DNA from: Amycolatopsis alba DSM 44262
Lineage (GTDB): Bacteria; Actinomycetota; Actinomycetes; Mycobacteriales; Pseudonocardiaceae
Direction: 5' to 3'
Length of the DNA stretch: 64,000 nt
Assembly: GCF_000384215.1 (NCBI RefSeq)
Contig: NZ_KB913032.1
Span: forward strand, 8,703,605 to 8,767,604
The position numbers were made by a program, and so were the translations under genes. The notes under the pieces were generated by a model. It had not been told where the DNA came from, ran no database searches, and was given only the letters and a program-made list of their open reading frames with translations. Below, piece by piece: positions 43,697-52,826 of the stretch; positions within the stretch are counted from its first letter, which is position 1; every line of letters begins with the position of its first letter.

Positions 43697-43952
43697 ACTC
43701 CGCACCCTACTCCAGCCGCCGACCACCTGACCTGGCACAACAGGCCGTGTTCGCCCGGCCGGGGCCGAATTTCGACGGCTGTTCACCCGCCGTCCCACTC
43801 GATTCGTCACGTCCAGAAAGTCGGATTCGGGCCGCCGCAGGTTCCCCCTGACCACGAGACGTCGATCACGGTAGGTCACGACGGACGAGAGGTAACGCCT
43901 GACATCCGGCGGACGTCGTGAGATTGTCGGACCCTGCTGGGAGGATTCGGAC

Positions 43953-46900
43953 ATGTCACCCTCACTCATCGGACGTGACCATCCCGCGGGCGTGCTCCGC
44001 GCGGAGATCGCCCGTGCCGCCGAAAGCCACGGCGGGCTGGTGCTGGTCACCGGCGAGGCCGGGATCGGCAAGACCACGCTCGTCACCGGCGCCGCCGAGG
44101 CCGCGAAACGCCTCGGCGCCCTGGTGCTCAACGGGTCCTGCTGGGACTCGTCGAGCGCGCCGGGCTACTGGCCGTGGACGCAGGTGGTGCGCGGGCTGCG
44201 GCGCGCCGTCGGGCAGGGGCGCTGGGCCGCGATGGCCGACAACGAACTGGATGTCCTGCTCGGCGAGACCCGCGGCGACGGCGCGGCGGACGGGTTCCGG
44301 CTGTACGACGCGGTGACGAGTGCGCTGGTGGCCGCCTCGCAGGAACAGCCGATCGTGGTGGTGCTCGACGATCTGCACTGGGCCGACGCCGCTTCGCTGC
44401 GGCTGCTCGAGTTCGCCGCGCAGCACACCTGGTTCGAACGGCTGCTGCTGATCGGCACGTACCGCGACGTCGAGGTCGAGACGACCGATCACCCGCTTCG
44501 GTCGCTCATGCTGCCGTTGCTCGCGAAGGCCACTTCGGTCACTCTCACCGGGCTCGAGCCGGACGAGGTCGGCACGCTCATGGCCAGGACGGCGGGCGCG
44601 GAGCCCGACGACGAGCTGGTCGCCGAGGTCCATCGCCGCACCGGCGGCAACCCGTTCTTCGTCGAGCAGACAGCGAGGCTCTGGCGCAGCGGAGGCTCCG
44701 CCGAGACCATCGCGCCGGGGGTGGCCGACGCGTTGCAACGTCGGCTTTCCCTGCTCCCCCAACCGGTTCTCGATCTGCTGACCATCGCGTCCGTACTCGG
44801 CAGGGAGTTTCACCGCAGACTGCTCGCGGGCGTGGCGTCGGCACCCGTGCCCCAGGTGGACAGGCTGCTCGACCAGGCCGTCGCGGCCCGGCTGGCCGTG
44901 GTGCACGGACAAGGCCGGTTCACCTTCGCCCACGACCTCGTCCGCGAAACCCTGTACGCGAGCCTGTCCGAAGCGGACAGACGGAAACAGCACGCCACGG
45001 TGGTCGCGGCGGTCCGGGAGACACGGAAGTCGGCGGACCGGCTCTTCCCCGCCGACAAGGCCCGCCACGCGCTGCTCGCCGGCCCGGAGCTCGATCCGGA
45101 CGAGGCCGCCGACCTGCTGCTGGCCGCGGCGATGGACGCCACCGGCCGGATGGCCGTCGAGGAGACCGCCGGGCACTACCGGCGGGCGATGGAGATCGTC
45201 GAGGATCCCCGCCGCCGGGCGGTCATCGCACTCGAACTGGGCGCGCACCTCACCCGTCACCACGACACCGAGGAGGGCCGCGAGGCCCTCGACACGGCGT
45301 CGGCGCTCATCCGTGAACTCGACGACGACGATCTGCTCGCCCGGCTCGCGCTGACCCTGATCCGGGCCGACCACAAGGCACTGCGGGTCGAGGAGACCAC
45401 CGCGCTGCTCACCGAGGCGCACCGGCGGCTCTGCCACCGGGAACCCGGCGCGGCCCTCTCCGTCGAGGAGATGACGCAGGACCTGACGGCGCGCATCATG
45501 ATGACCGCCCGCGACGATCAGGACGACTCCGCGCTGCTGTTCGGGCTGTGGGCCCGGCACGACGCGATCTGGGGCCCCGGCACCGCCGCCGAACGGGAAC
45601 GGCTCACCGACGAGCTGATCGCGGTCGGGCGCCGCACGGCGAACGCGGAACTGGAGCATTTCGCGTCGTCGTTCAAGTGGGTGGCGCAGCTGGAACAAGG
45701 CGATCCGCGCTATCTCGAGCAATACCAGGACTTCATCGCCATGACGGAGAACGGCCGGGTGCCGAGTTCCCATCTGGCGTCCATGATCGACCAGTGCATC
45801 ATCGCGACCATCCAGGGGCGATTCGACGAAGCCGAGGGCCACCTCCAGCGGGCGTTCGACAGCCGGGCCGACGAGGGGCACCCGTTCTTCTGCGATGTCA
45901 GGCAGCTGCAGCTCTGGTCCCGCTGGTGCCTGGAGGGCCGGTTCGACGACCTCGCGGGGCTGCACCGGGAGATGACTCACGTCGGCTACTCCTATCACCG
46001 GATACTGGAGGCGATCACCGCCGCGCAGGCCGAGGACGCGGGGGAAGCCGTACGGCTCACCGATCTCGCCGCAGGCGGGAAGCCGTATCCACGCGACCTC
46101 GAGGCGATGTGGCTGCGCTGCCAGGCGCAGACCGCGGCGGTCTCCGCCGACCCGGAACGCTGCGATGCCGCCCGCTCGCTCCTGGTTTCCTACAGCGGGG
46201 AGTGGCTGGTCTCGCTGTACGGCTGCGAAACCGGCGGCCCGGTCGATCTCTGGCTCGGCAGGCTCGATCTCGCGCAGGAACGCTGGAACGACGCCGCGGA
46301 AAGACTGCGTGACGCCGTGCGGTCGGCCGAGCGGCTGCGGGCCGCGGCTTGGGCAGCGGAAGCCAAATCCTGGCTGGCCAAGGCTTTGCTCGGCCGGAAC
46401 CTCGAAGGCGACGCGTCGGCCGCGGCGGTTTTACTGTCCGAAGTGGACAGAGAGGCCGGTGCGCTCGGCATGCGGCAGGTCGTGAACAGGGTGGCCCGGA
46501 CCCGGAAGGACACCCGTGCGCCTGCCGCGCCCACGGCCGAGTTCCGTCGCGACGATGCCGTGTGGACTCTGCGCTTCGACGGCGTCACAACGCACCTTCC
46601 GGATTCGAAAGGCTTGCGGGATCTGCATTTCCTGCTCGGCAGGCCGGGTTCGGAAGTGACGGCAGTGCGGTTGCTCGACCCCGCGGGCGGCGAGGTGGTC
46701 GTCGCCGCGAAGAGCCTCGGCGGGGACGCCGTCCTCGACGACGAGGCGAAAGCCCGGTATCGCACGAGGCTGGACCAGCTCGACGAGCTGATCGACACCG
46801 CGACGGAGCTGGGCCAGGACGCCCGTGCCGCGGCGCTGGACCGCGAGCGGGACGCGCTGCTGGCGGAGCTGCGGTCCGCCGCCGGGCTCGGCGGCCGCAC

Positions 46901-47078
46901 CCGGCGGCTCGGCGACGAGGCCGAACGCGCCCGCAAGACGGTGACCGCCCGGATCCGGGACACCCTGCGCAAACTCGACGAACAGCATCCGGCGCTGGCC
47001 ACGCACCTGCGCGCGTCGGTCACCACCGGGTCTTCGTGCCGCTACGCGCCGGAAGACAAGGTCCCCTGGCGGCTGTGA
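43953..47078 (+). CDS. Large AAA/STAND-type ATPase with TPR-like region
   Basis: This is a 1041-residue signal-transduction-type ATPase. The N-terminus (about 1-260) has Walker A LVTGEAGIGKTTLV and Walker B PIVVVLDDLHWADAASL, the AAA_16/STAND module found in LuxR-LAL proteins. The middle (about 330-800) is helical, TPR-like (e.g. RRAMEIVEDPRRRAVIALEL). Unlike LAL regulators it lacks an identifiable C-terminal LuxR helix-turn-helix. Instead it ends in a domain (about 850-1030) with VWTLRFDGVTTHLPDSKGLR and a basic helical tail that could be a coiled coil. GGGAGG lies 7 nt before the ATG. The last codons are inside a terminator-like hairpin. Confidence 0.8.
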   Translation: MSPSLIGRDHPAGVLRAEIARAAESHGGLVLVTGEAGIGKTTLVTGAAEAAKRLGALVLNGSCWDSSSAPGYWPWTQVVRGLRRAVGQGRWAAMADNELDVLLGETRGDGAADGFRLYDAVTSALVAASQEQPIVVVLDDLHWADAASLRLLEFAAQHTWFERLLLIGTYRDVEVETTDHPLRSLMLPLLAKATSVTLTGLEPDEVGTLMARTAGAEPDDELVAEVHRRTGGNPFFVEQTARLWRSGGSAETIAPGVADALQRRLSLLPQPVLDLLTIASVLGREFHRRLLAGVASAPVPQVDRLLDQAVAARLAVVHGQGRFTFAHDLVRETLYASLSEADRRKQHATVVAAVRETRKSADRLFPADKARHALLAGPELDPDEAADLLLAAAMDATGRMAVEETAGHYRRAMEIVEDPRRRAVIALELGAHLTRHHDTEEGREALDTASALIRELDDDDLLARLALTLIRADHKALRVEETTALLTEAHRRLCHREPGAALSVEEMTQDLTARIMMTARDDQDDSALLFGLWARHDAIWGPGTAAERERLTDELIAVGRRTANAELEHFASSFKWVAQLEQGDPRYLEQYQDFIAMTENGRVPSSHLASMIDQCIIATIQGRFDEAEGHLQRAFDSRADEGHPFFCDVRQLQLWSRWCLEGRFDDLAGLHREMTHVGYSYHRILEAITAAQAEDAGEAVRLTDLAAGGKPYPRDLEAMWLRCQAQTAAVSADPERCDAARSLLVSYSGEWLVSLYGCETGGPVDLWLGRLDLAQERWNDAAERLRDAVRSAERLRAAAWAAEAKSWLAKALLGRNLEGDASAAAVLLSEVDREAGALGMRQVVNRVARTRKDTRAPAAPTAEFRRDDAVWTLRFDGVTTHLPDSKGLRDLHFLLGRPGSEVTAVRLLDPAGGEVVVAAKSLGGDAVLDDEAKARYRTRLDQLDELIDTATELGQDARAAALDRERDALLAELRSAAGLGGRTRRLGDEAERARKTVTARIRDTLRKLDEQHPALATHLRASVTTGSSCRYAPEDKVPWRL

Positions 47079-47097
47079 GCCGCCAGGGGACCTTGTC
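47055..47097. terminator. Perfect 20-bp-arm hairpin overlapping a stop codon
   Basis: Two exact 20-bp arms (47055-47074 and 47078-47097; core CCCCTGGCGG) surround a GTG loop. The left arm encodes the C-terminus of the ATPase (DKVPWRL) and the stop codon begins in the loop. It lies between two convergent genes and can act for both. Confidence 0.8.
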
Positions 47098-47106
47098 ACC
47101 CCCAGG

Positions 47107-47958
47107 TCATTTCCGGTTGTAGAGCCGCATCGTCAGCGTGCCGAAGATCGCGAGGATGATCGCGCCCGCGATCAGCACCCAGGTGATCTCGCCGCCGTCC
47201 CAGTTTCCGTCCATCATCGAGCGGACCGCCCCGACCACATGGGTCACCGGGTTGACGTCGACGAAGGCCTGCAGCCAGCCCGGCATCGTCTCCGGGTTGA
47301 CGTAGATGTTGCTGAGGAAGGTCAGCGGGAACAGCACCATCATGCTGACGCCCATCACCGACTTCTCGCTGCGCAGCAGCAGGCCGAACATCGTCCAGAT
47401 CCACGAGAACGCGAACGAGAACGCCAGCAGCAGGAGGATCGCGGCGGCCACGCCACCGACTCCGCCGCCGGGCCGGAAGCCCATGATCAGCCCGACGCCG
47501 AGGATCACCAGCGCCGCGATGAGGTAGCGCAGCATGTCGCCGAGCAGGTATCCGACCATCGCCGACGGCCGCCAGATCGGCAGCGTGCGGAATCGGTCGA
47601 AGACGCCCTTCTCGATGTCGGTGTTGACCGCCACCCCGGTGTACATGGTGATCATCAGGATGCTGCTCGCCATGATGCCCGGCAGCACGAACTGCAGGTA
47701 CTGCGTCGGCGAGCCGGACAGCGCGCCGCCGAACAGGTAGGTGAACATCAGCGTCATCATGATCGGGAACGCCGTGACGTCGAACAGCTGCTCGGGCACG
47801 TGCTTGATCTTCAGCATCGCGCGCCACCCGAAGGTGACCGACGCCGACAGCGCGCTGGGACGCTGAGGGCGGTTCTTCGCGATCAGGACGGCGGCTAGGT
47901 CCTCCGCCTTCGGTGCCGCGAGAACCGCTTCGTTTTCTTTGACTGCCGTGGTGCTCAA
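47107..47958 (-). CDS. ABC-2-type permease, DrrB-like
   Basis: This 283-residue permease has six helices and is related to the daunorubicin exporter subunit DrrB. The conserved segments are ELFDVTAFPIMMTLMFTYLF-like (here EQLFDVTAFPIMMTLMFTY), LQFVLPGIMASSILM and the ABC2 signature region MVLFPLTFLSNIYVNPETMP. It follows the ABC ATPase gene after 168 bp with no gene between. The N-terminal 40 residues are soluble and basic. Together with the ATPase it should export a drug or lipid. The reading frame starts with GTG or ATG at 47958. Confidence 0.88.
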   Translation of the reverse strand: MSTTAVKENEAVLAAPKAEDLAAVLIAKNRPQRPSALSASVTFGWRAMLKIKHVPEQLFDVTAFPIMMTLMFTYLFGGALSGSPTQYLQFVLPGIMASSILMITMYTGVAVNTDIEKGVFDRFRTLPIWRPSAMVGYLLGDMLRYLIAALVILGVGLIMGFRPGGGVGGVAAAILLLLAFSFAFSWIWTMFGLLLRSEKSVMGVSMMVLFPLTFLSNIYVNPETMPGWLQAFVDVNPVTHVVGAVRSMMDGNWDGGEITWVLIAGAIILAIFGTLTMRLYNRK

Positions 47959-48126
47959 GCTGTTTCCTCCTCTTTGCCGCGCGCGGCCGCGATCGGATCG
48001 CCAGGGCGCACGTTCGAGATGACTCTTCTGTTCAAGGGGTCAGGCGCCCTGCCGCCCCGATAGCGGGGCATAGCCGGCGCGCGCCTTGTGGTCACCGGAA
48101 GCTCGGGTGCCCGGCTGACTCCGTGC

Positions 48127-49110
48127 TCAAGCTGCACTCTCCTGAGAAGAAGCCGCGGTGCGGTCGGTGAGGGCCAGGAAGACCTCGTCGAGGCTCGGCT
48201 GGCCGAGGGAGAACGTGTCGACGACGATGCCCGCGCGGGCGAGTTCGGTCAGTGCGCGCGCGGCGTGCTCGGCGGCGCCCTGTTCGGTGCTCTCGCCCGA
48301 AAGCCGGGCGGTCAGCGCGAGGGGGTCCGGTTCGAGCACCACCTGCGCCTCCAGGTTGCGGACGAGCAGCGCTTCGGCCGCGGTCCGCTGGTCGGCCTCG
48401 CGCAGCCGGACGTGGACGGCGCCCGCGCCGACCGACGCCTTCAGCTGGCCCTTGGTGCCTTCGGCGATCACCTTGCCGTGGTCGATGACGGCGATCCGCG
48501 ACGCCAGCTGGTCGGCCTCGTCGAGGTACTGCGTGGTCAGCAGGACGGTGGTGCCGTGCTGAACGATCGCGCGCACGATGTCCCAGACCTGGTTGCGGCT
48601 GCGGGGATCGAGCCCGGTCGTCGGTTCGTCGAGGAAGAGCACGTCCGGGGTGTTGAGGATGCTCGCGGCGATGTCGATCCGCCGCCGCATCCCGCCGGAG
48701 TAGTTCTTCACCTGCCGCCCCGCGGCCTCGGTCAGGCCGAACGCCCCCAGCAGCTCCTCCGCCCGTGCGCGAGCGGCCGGTTTGCGATGCCCGGTCAGCC
48801 TGCCGATCAGCACCAGGTTCTCGGTCCCGGTCAGATCCTCGTCGACCGAGGCGTACTGCCCGGTCAGGCTCACCATGGACCGGACGGCGTCGGCCTCGCG
48901 GACGACGTCTTTACCGAAGATGCGCGCTTCGCCTTCGTTGGGGCGGAGCAGGGTCGCGAGCATCTTCACCGCGGTGGTCTTGCCGGCGCCGTTCGGTCCG
49001 AGGACGCCGTACACGGTGCCGGCGGGGACCTTCAGGTCGATCCCGTCGACCGCCCGGTTCTCCCCGAACACCTTGACCAGCCCCGAGGCTTCGATGGCCA
49101 GTTCACTCAT
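48127..49110 (-). CDS. ABC transporter ATPase, DrrA-like
   Basis: This is a 327-residue nucleotide-binding subunit. Walker [16 protein letters not shown]-loop ([15 protein letters not shown]), signature [14 protein letters not shown] and Walker [14 protein letters not shown] are intact, and the C-terminal extension [15 protein letters not shown] is the DrrA-type regulatory tail. The ATG at 49110 (MSELAIEA) follows AAAGGA; a longer in-frame start lies inside the 3' end of the FMN reductase gene. It forms an operon with that upstream reductase and the downstream permease. No regulator is adjacent. Confidence 0.92.
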   Translation of the reverse strand: MSELAIEASGLVKVFGENRAVDGIDLKVPAGTVYGVLGPNGAGKTTAVKMLATLLRPNEGEARIFGKDVVREADAVRSMVSLTGQYASVDEDLTGTENLVLIGRLTGHRKPAARARAEELLGAFGLTEAAGRQVKNYSGGMRRRIDIAASILNTPDVLFLDEPTTGLDPRSRNQVWDIVRAIVQHGTTVLLTTQYLDEADQLASRIAVIDHGKVIAEGTKGQLKASVGAGAVHVRLREADQRTAAEALLVRNLEAQVVLEPDPLALTARLSGESTEQGAAEHAARALTELARAGIVVDTFSLGQPSLDEVFLALTDRTAASSQESAA

Positions 49111-49132
49111 TTTCCTTTTCCTTTCAGAACTT

Positions 49133-49687
49133 TCAGCAGACGTAGGGACGCGCGGCACGCGCTTCGCGCAGGGCGAGGCCCCACCAGACGAGCTCGTCGA
49201 GCAGGGTGGTCACGGCCTGTCCCTGCCCGTCGACATCGGCGGGGGTGCCGTCGAGGAGGTTGAAGGCGACGGTGTCCCGCATGGTCACCGTGTGCAGCTC
49301 GGTGAAGATCGAGCGCAGCTGTTCGACGGCGTAGAGACCCTGCGACCGGTAGCCGTAGGAGACGAAGCCGACCGGCTTCGCACGCCACTCGTCGTAGGCG
49401 GTGTCGATCGCCTGCTTGAGCGACGCCGGGAAACTGCGGTTGTACTCGGGGGTGACGACGACGAACGCCTCCGCCTCGTCGACCAGCCTCGCGAACCGCT
49501 TCATCTCGGGCGTCGGCTGCTCCGGCAGCTCGGCGGGCATGGTGAAGTCGATCAGGTCGAGCACTTCGGTGACGAGGTCGTCCCGGTCGTCCGCGCGGTC
49601 GGTGAACCACTTGCCGACGGCGTCCCCCACCCGCCCTTCGCGGGTGCTGCCGATGATCACCGCGACCCGTAGCGGACAGCTGTTCAT
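49133..49687 (-). CDS. NADPH-dependent FMN reductase family protein
   Basis: This 184-residue flavodoxin-fold protein is of the chromate reductase/SsuE-like group. [20 protein letters not shown] is the FMN-phosphate loop, [19 protein letters not shown] carries the PEYN motif of the family, and [14 protein letters not shown] the third FMN loop. It uses NADPH to reduce free or bound FMN, or quinones. GAGGAGG lies 6 nt before the ATG at 49687. The DrrA-like gene starts 22 bp after its stop, so these three genes make a transcription unit; a quinone or chromophore drug could be the common substrate. Confidence 0.9.
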   Translation of the reverse strand: MNSCPLRVAVIIGSTREGRVGDAVGKWFTDRADDRDDLVTEVLDLIDFTMPAELPEQPTPEMKRFARLVDEAEAFVVVTPEYNRSFPASLKQAIDTAYDEWRAKPVGFVSYGYRSQGLYAVEQLRSIFTELHTVTMRDTVAFNLLDGTPADVDGQGQAVTTLLDELVWWGLALREARAARPYVC

Positions 49688-49724
49688 GACCGGCCTCCTC
49701 TCGCCTCATCCTCTGGGCGCGAGA

Positions 49725-49773
49725 AAGCCGCCGGATGTTCGCTAGATCGGATCTAGCGGACGCCCGGCGGCTT
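49725..49773. terminator. Hairpin between ROK stop and FMN reductase start
   Basis: Two 24-bp arms with three mismatches, 49725-49748 and 49750-49773, around one base. The inner part CGCTAGATC-G-GATCTAGCG is a perfect palindrome. It probably terminates the ROK/APC unit. It lies 38 bp before the FMN reductase start, so it could also serve as its operator. Confidence 0.6.
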
Positions 49774-49788
49774 CGGTCGGTGATCTCG

Positions 49789-50688
49789 CTACGCGTCCAG
49801 CGCGATCGCGATCGCGCCCAGCAGGGACGCGTCCTGGTCGAACTTCGCCGACACCAGCTCCGGCGGGAACGGCACGGCTCCGGCCAGCCGCTCACGCAGC
49901 GCGGGCAGCAGGATGTCGGCCGAGCGCACCAGTCCCCCGCCGACGGCGATGCGCTGCGGGTCGAGCGCGATGGCGAGGTTCGCGACGTGCATCGACAGTT
50001 CGTCGAGTGCCGCGCCCACCAGGTCCTTGGCCTGCGCGTTCTCCCTGGCGAGGCCGAACAGCTCGCCCGCGGTTACCGGGCGGCCGAGCAGCACACTCGC
50101 CCGGCCGCCCAGCCCACGCCCACCGACGGCCTCTTCCAGCGGCGCCGCTCCGCTGGCGAACCCGTCGGTGTCCTGCGGTGAGAGGAGGTTGTACCCGATC
50201 TCTCCCGCAGCGCCATTCGCGCCGGCCAGCAGCCGGCCGCCGACCAGGACCGCCGCGGCGATCCCGGTCCCCAGCGAGAGGAACACCGCCGGATCGGTGT
50301 CCGCCAGCGCCCCCCATCGCCATTCCGCGAGCGCCGCCGCCTTGGCGTCGGTGCCCACCTCGATTCCGACGCCGCCGAACTCGTCGGCGACGAGTTCGCG
50401 CAGCCGCAGTTCCTCCCAGCCCGGCACGTTGGGGGCCAGCAGGATGCGGTCTTCCAGCACGATGCCGGGGCTGACGACGCCGATCGCGGCAAGGTCGTCG
50501 GCGGCGCCTTCGTCGGCGAGCAGTTTCCGTGCCGCGGCGAGCGCGCGGCTCACCACCTGTTCGGCGCCCGCTTGCGCGTCGGTGTCGAGCCGCCGGGTGA
50601 CCAGCAGGCTCCCGGCTCTGTCCGCCAGCCCGATCGCGACCTTCGTCCCGCCGAAGTCGATCCCCAGGATCAGTTCTTCCCCCGTCAC
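49789..50688 (-). CDS. ROK-family sugar kinase (glucokinase-like)
   Basis: This 299-residue protein has no N-terminal HTH, so it is a kinase rather than an NagC-type repressor. ILGIDFGGTKVAIGLAD is the phosphate-1 loop, VGTDAKAAALAEW holds the catalytic Asp, and FLSLGTGIAAAVLVGG is the phosphate-2 loop. The zinc-binding CxCGxxGC motif of many ROK members is missing: the equivalent segment reads GFASGAAPLEEAVGG with no Cys. GTG at 50688 overlaps the TGA of the APC permease (4 nt), indicating translational coupling with a transporter of the amino acid/polyamine class, which is odd for a sugar kinase. Substrate unknown. Confidence 0.88.
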   Translation of the reverse strand: MTGEELILGIDFGGTKVAIGLADRAGSLLVTRRLDTDAQAGAEQVVSRALAAARKLLADEGAADDLAAIGVVSPGIVLEDRILLAPNVPGWEELRLRELVADEFGGVGIEVGTDAKAAALAEWRWGALADTDPAVFLSLGTGIAAAVLVGGRLLAGANGAAGEIGYNLLSPQDTDGFASGAAPLEEAVGGRGLGGRASVLLGRPVTAGELFGLARENAQAKDLVGAALDELSMHVANLAIALDPQRIAVGGGLVRSADILLPALRERLAGAVPFPPELVSAKFDQDASLLGAIAIALDA

Positions 50689-52094
50689 TTCCCGTTCCCC
50701 TCTTCCGCCCCCGCGAACGATTCCTGAATTCCCTTCGGCCCGAACGGCCAGACGTGCTCCGCCTTCGCGTAGGCGAGGAACGCCGCCACGCCGAGCACGA
50801 TCCATCCCACCGAAAGCCCGATCGAGAGCAAGGTGGCGGAGAAGTAGATGTAGACCCAGCCGAGCAGCGCGATGATCGTCGGGATCGGGTAGAGCCACTG
50901 CCGGTACGGCCGCCGCAGTTCCGGGCGCCGTCGCCGCAGCACCACGATCGCCGCGACCTGGGCGAGTGACTGGACGAGCACCAGCACCGTCACCGCCGCG
51001 TTGATCACCGCGGTGAGGGTGAACAGCGAGCCGATCGCGGCGATGGCGCCCATCGTCAGCACCCCGGCGGTCGGCAGGTTCAGTTTCGGGTGCAGTTTGG
51101 CGAACACCGGCAGGAACACCTTGTCGCGCGCGGCCTCGAACGGGACCCGCGAACCCCCGAGCAGTCCGGCGAACACCGAGCCGACCGCGGCGATCACGAT
51201 GAACACGGTGATGACCTTGGCCGTCCCCGTGCCCCACGCCTGTTCCAGCACGGTGGAGGCGACCGACGTGGCGGTCTTCAGCTCCTCCAGCGGGATCGAG
51301 CCGAGCACACCGAGCTGCAGCAGGAAGTACAGGCTCATGATGCCGAGGATCGAGAAGATGATCGACCGCGGCAGCGTCCGGCCGGGGTCACGCACCTCGC
51401 CGCCGAGGTAGGCGCTGGTGTTGTAGCCGAGGTAGTCGTAGATCGCGATGATCAGGCCCGCGCCGAGCCCGGCCCAGAACGCGCCGCCGCCGAAGGAGAA
51501 CGCGCCCGGAGTGAAGGCGAACGCCTGCGCGCCGTCGAAGTGCGTGAAGGCCGCGACGATCACCGAAAGCACCGCGAACAGCATGATCGCGAACAGGACG
51601 GTGGTCAGCTTCCCGATCTCGCCGATCTTGCGGAACAGCGCCAGCACGATCAGTGCGATGACACCGAGCCCGATGATCTTGCCGAGCCCGGTCGTCCCGC
51701 CGTCGTCGGCGACACCGGGGATCAGGTACCCGAGGTACTGGACGAGGCCGATGATGCCGGTGGACATGATCAGCGGGATGAACAGCACCGCGCTCCAGGC
51801 GAACAGGAACGGCATGAGCCTGCCGGTCCGGACGCCGAACGCTTCGCGCAGGTAGACGTAGGTGCCGCCGGCGCCGGGGAGGGCGGCACCGAGCTCGGCC
51901 CAGATCAGGCCGTCGGCCAGCGCGATGACCGCGCCGATGAGCCAGCCGAACATGGCCTGCGGGCCGCCGAGGGTCGCCACCATCGCGGGGATGGTGACGA
52001 ACGGGCCGATCCCGCACATCTGGGTCATGTTGATGGCGGTCGCCTGGAGCGGCCCGATCTTCCGCTCGAGCCCCGGCCGCGGGGATGAACTCAA
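50685..52094 (-). CDS. APC-family amino acid/amine permease
   Basis: This 469-residue transporter has 12 predicted helices of the APC superfamily. Characteristic features are the unwound helix 1 segment MCGIGPFVTIPAMVATLGGP, and AELGAALPGAGGTYVYLREAFG in helix 3. It resembles the branch that carries amino acids or polyamines, but a glucosamine- or amine-sugar substrate would reconcile it with its coupled ROK kinase. TTG at 52094 is the start, with GGGAGG 7 nt upstream; it is the first gene of the pair, and a ROK-type operator lies just upstream. Confidence 0.88.
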   Translation of the reverse strand: MSSSPRPGLERKIGPLQATAINMTQMCGIGPFVTIPAMVATLGGPQAMFGWLIGAVIALADGLIWAELGAALPGAGGTYVYLREAFGVRTGRLMPFLFAWSAVLFIPLIMSTGIIGLVQYLGYLIPGVADDGGTTGLGKIIGLGVIALIVLALFRKIGEIGKLTTVLFAIMLFAVLSVIVAAFTHFDGAQAFAFTPGAFSFGGGAFWAGLGAGLIIAIYDYLGYNTSAYLGGEVRDPGRTLPRSIIFSILGIMSLYFLLQLGVLGSIPLEELKTATSVASTVLEQAWGTGTAKVITVFIVIAAVGSVFAGLLGGSRVPFEAARDKVFLPVFAKLHPKLNLPTAGVLTMGAIAAIGSLFTLTAVINAAVTVLVLVQSLAQVAAIVVLRRRRPELRRPYRQWLYPIPTIIALLGWVYIYFSATLLSIGLSVGWIVLGVAAFLAYAKAEHVWPFGPKGIQESFAGAEEGNGK

Positions 52095-52111
52095 AACGCG
52101 CCTCCCTATTA

Positions 52112-52130
52112 GTTAGTAAAGTTTCTTAAC
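52112..52130. promoter_or_regulatory. Candidate ROK-repressor operator
   Basis: GTTAGTAAAGTTTCTTAAC is an imperfect palindrome (arms GTTAnnAAA / TTTnnTAAC) in an AT-rich patch 18 bp before the APC permease start. ROK-family repressors of actinobacterial sugar genes bind similar AAA-TTT-centred sequences. The coupled kinase has no DNA-binding domain, so another ROK protein would be needed. Confidence 0.5.
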
Positions 52131-52310
52131 ATAATTTGCGGCGTGTCGGAAGGCCGGTCCGCAAAGTTGTCGCGCGCCGGTCCACCCGGAATTGCCCGAA
52201 AGGGCGGAATCAGCCGGAATACCCCCGAACAGAGCAAGCCGGGACGTATCAGGGAGGCACCGTTCCGCGTCCTTAGCCAGAAGAGCGTCTTCCCAGGGAC
52301 GGTGAGGTCC

Positions 52311-52826
52311 ATGAAACGGCTGTTCAGCGCGGTGGCGGCGATCGCCGCACTCGGTTTCGCGGCGGGCTGCGGCGGAGCGTCCCCTCCCCGCGACACGGCC
52401 CCGGCCGATCTGACCACGGACAGCACGGTGACCACGGAAACGGCTCCGACGGCGTCTTCCGGGGCGGCCACGACCGACGGGCCGGCGCCGGGACCGACGG
52501 GCGGCCACACCGAAGAGCCCCGTCCGCCGATCGTGCCCGGAAGCCCCATCAAGTACAACAGCGATCTTCTCGGCACCGACCCGGACACCGCCGAGCGCGC
52601 GATCGGGCAGAACCTCGAGGACCTCTGCAAGAGCGCCCGGCGGTGCGGCGTCTCGATCGTGACCACGGGCAAGGGCCACTGCATCCGCAGCATCGGCCCG
52701 AATCCGGTCCGGCCCGGCGGGACGATCACGATCCAGGCGAGGCTGTGCGAGACCGAGATCCCGGAGGAAAGCTCCTCGCAGCCGAAGTCGGAAAGCGAGA
52801 AGCCGAGCGAAACCACGAGCGGATGA
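52311..52826 (+). CDS. Secreted lipoprotein, unknown function
   Basis: This 171-residue protein begins with a lipoprotein signal peptide: MKRLFSAVAAIAALGFAAGC, with Cys20 as the lipidation site. A Thr/Pro/Ala-rich spacer (about 25-75) then leads to a small domain of four Cys (LCKSARRCGV, GHCIRSI, ARLCETE) that may form two disulfides, and an acidic Ser/Glu-rich tail. I do not recognise a family. Its stop overlaps the ATG of the next gene (ATGA), so it is translated together with a membrane protein, and the two may form a cell-envelope complex. Confidence 0.75.
   Translation: MKRLFSAVAAIAALGFAAGCGGASPPRDTAPADLTTDSTVTTETAPTASSGAATTDGPAPGPTGGHTEEPRPPIVPGSPIKYNSDLLGTDPDTAERAIGQNLEDLCKSARRCGVSIVTTGKGHCIRSIGPNPVRPGGTITIQARLCETEIPEESSSQPKSESEKPSETTSG

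Noticed and set aside
47959..48126. A small gene between the ABC ATPase and permease
   Set aside because: The 168-bp frame is Arg-rich with no plausible ribosome site and no similarity; it is a non-coding spacer.
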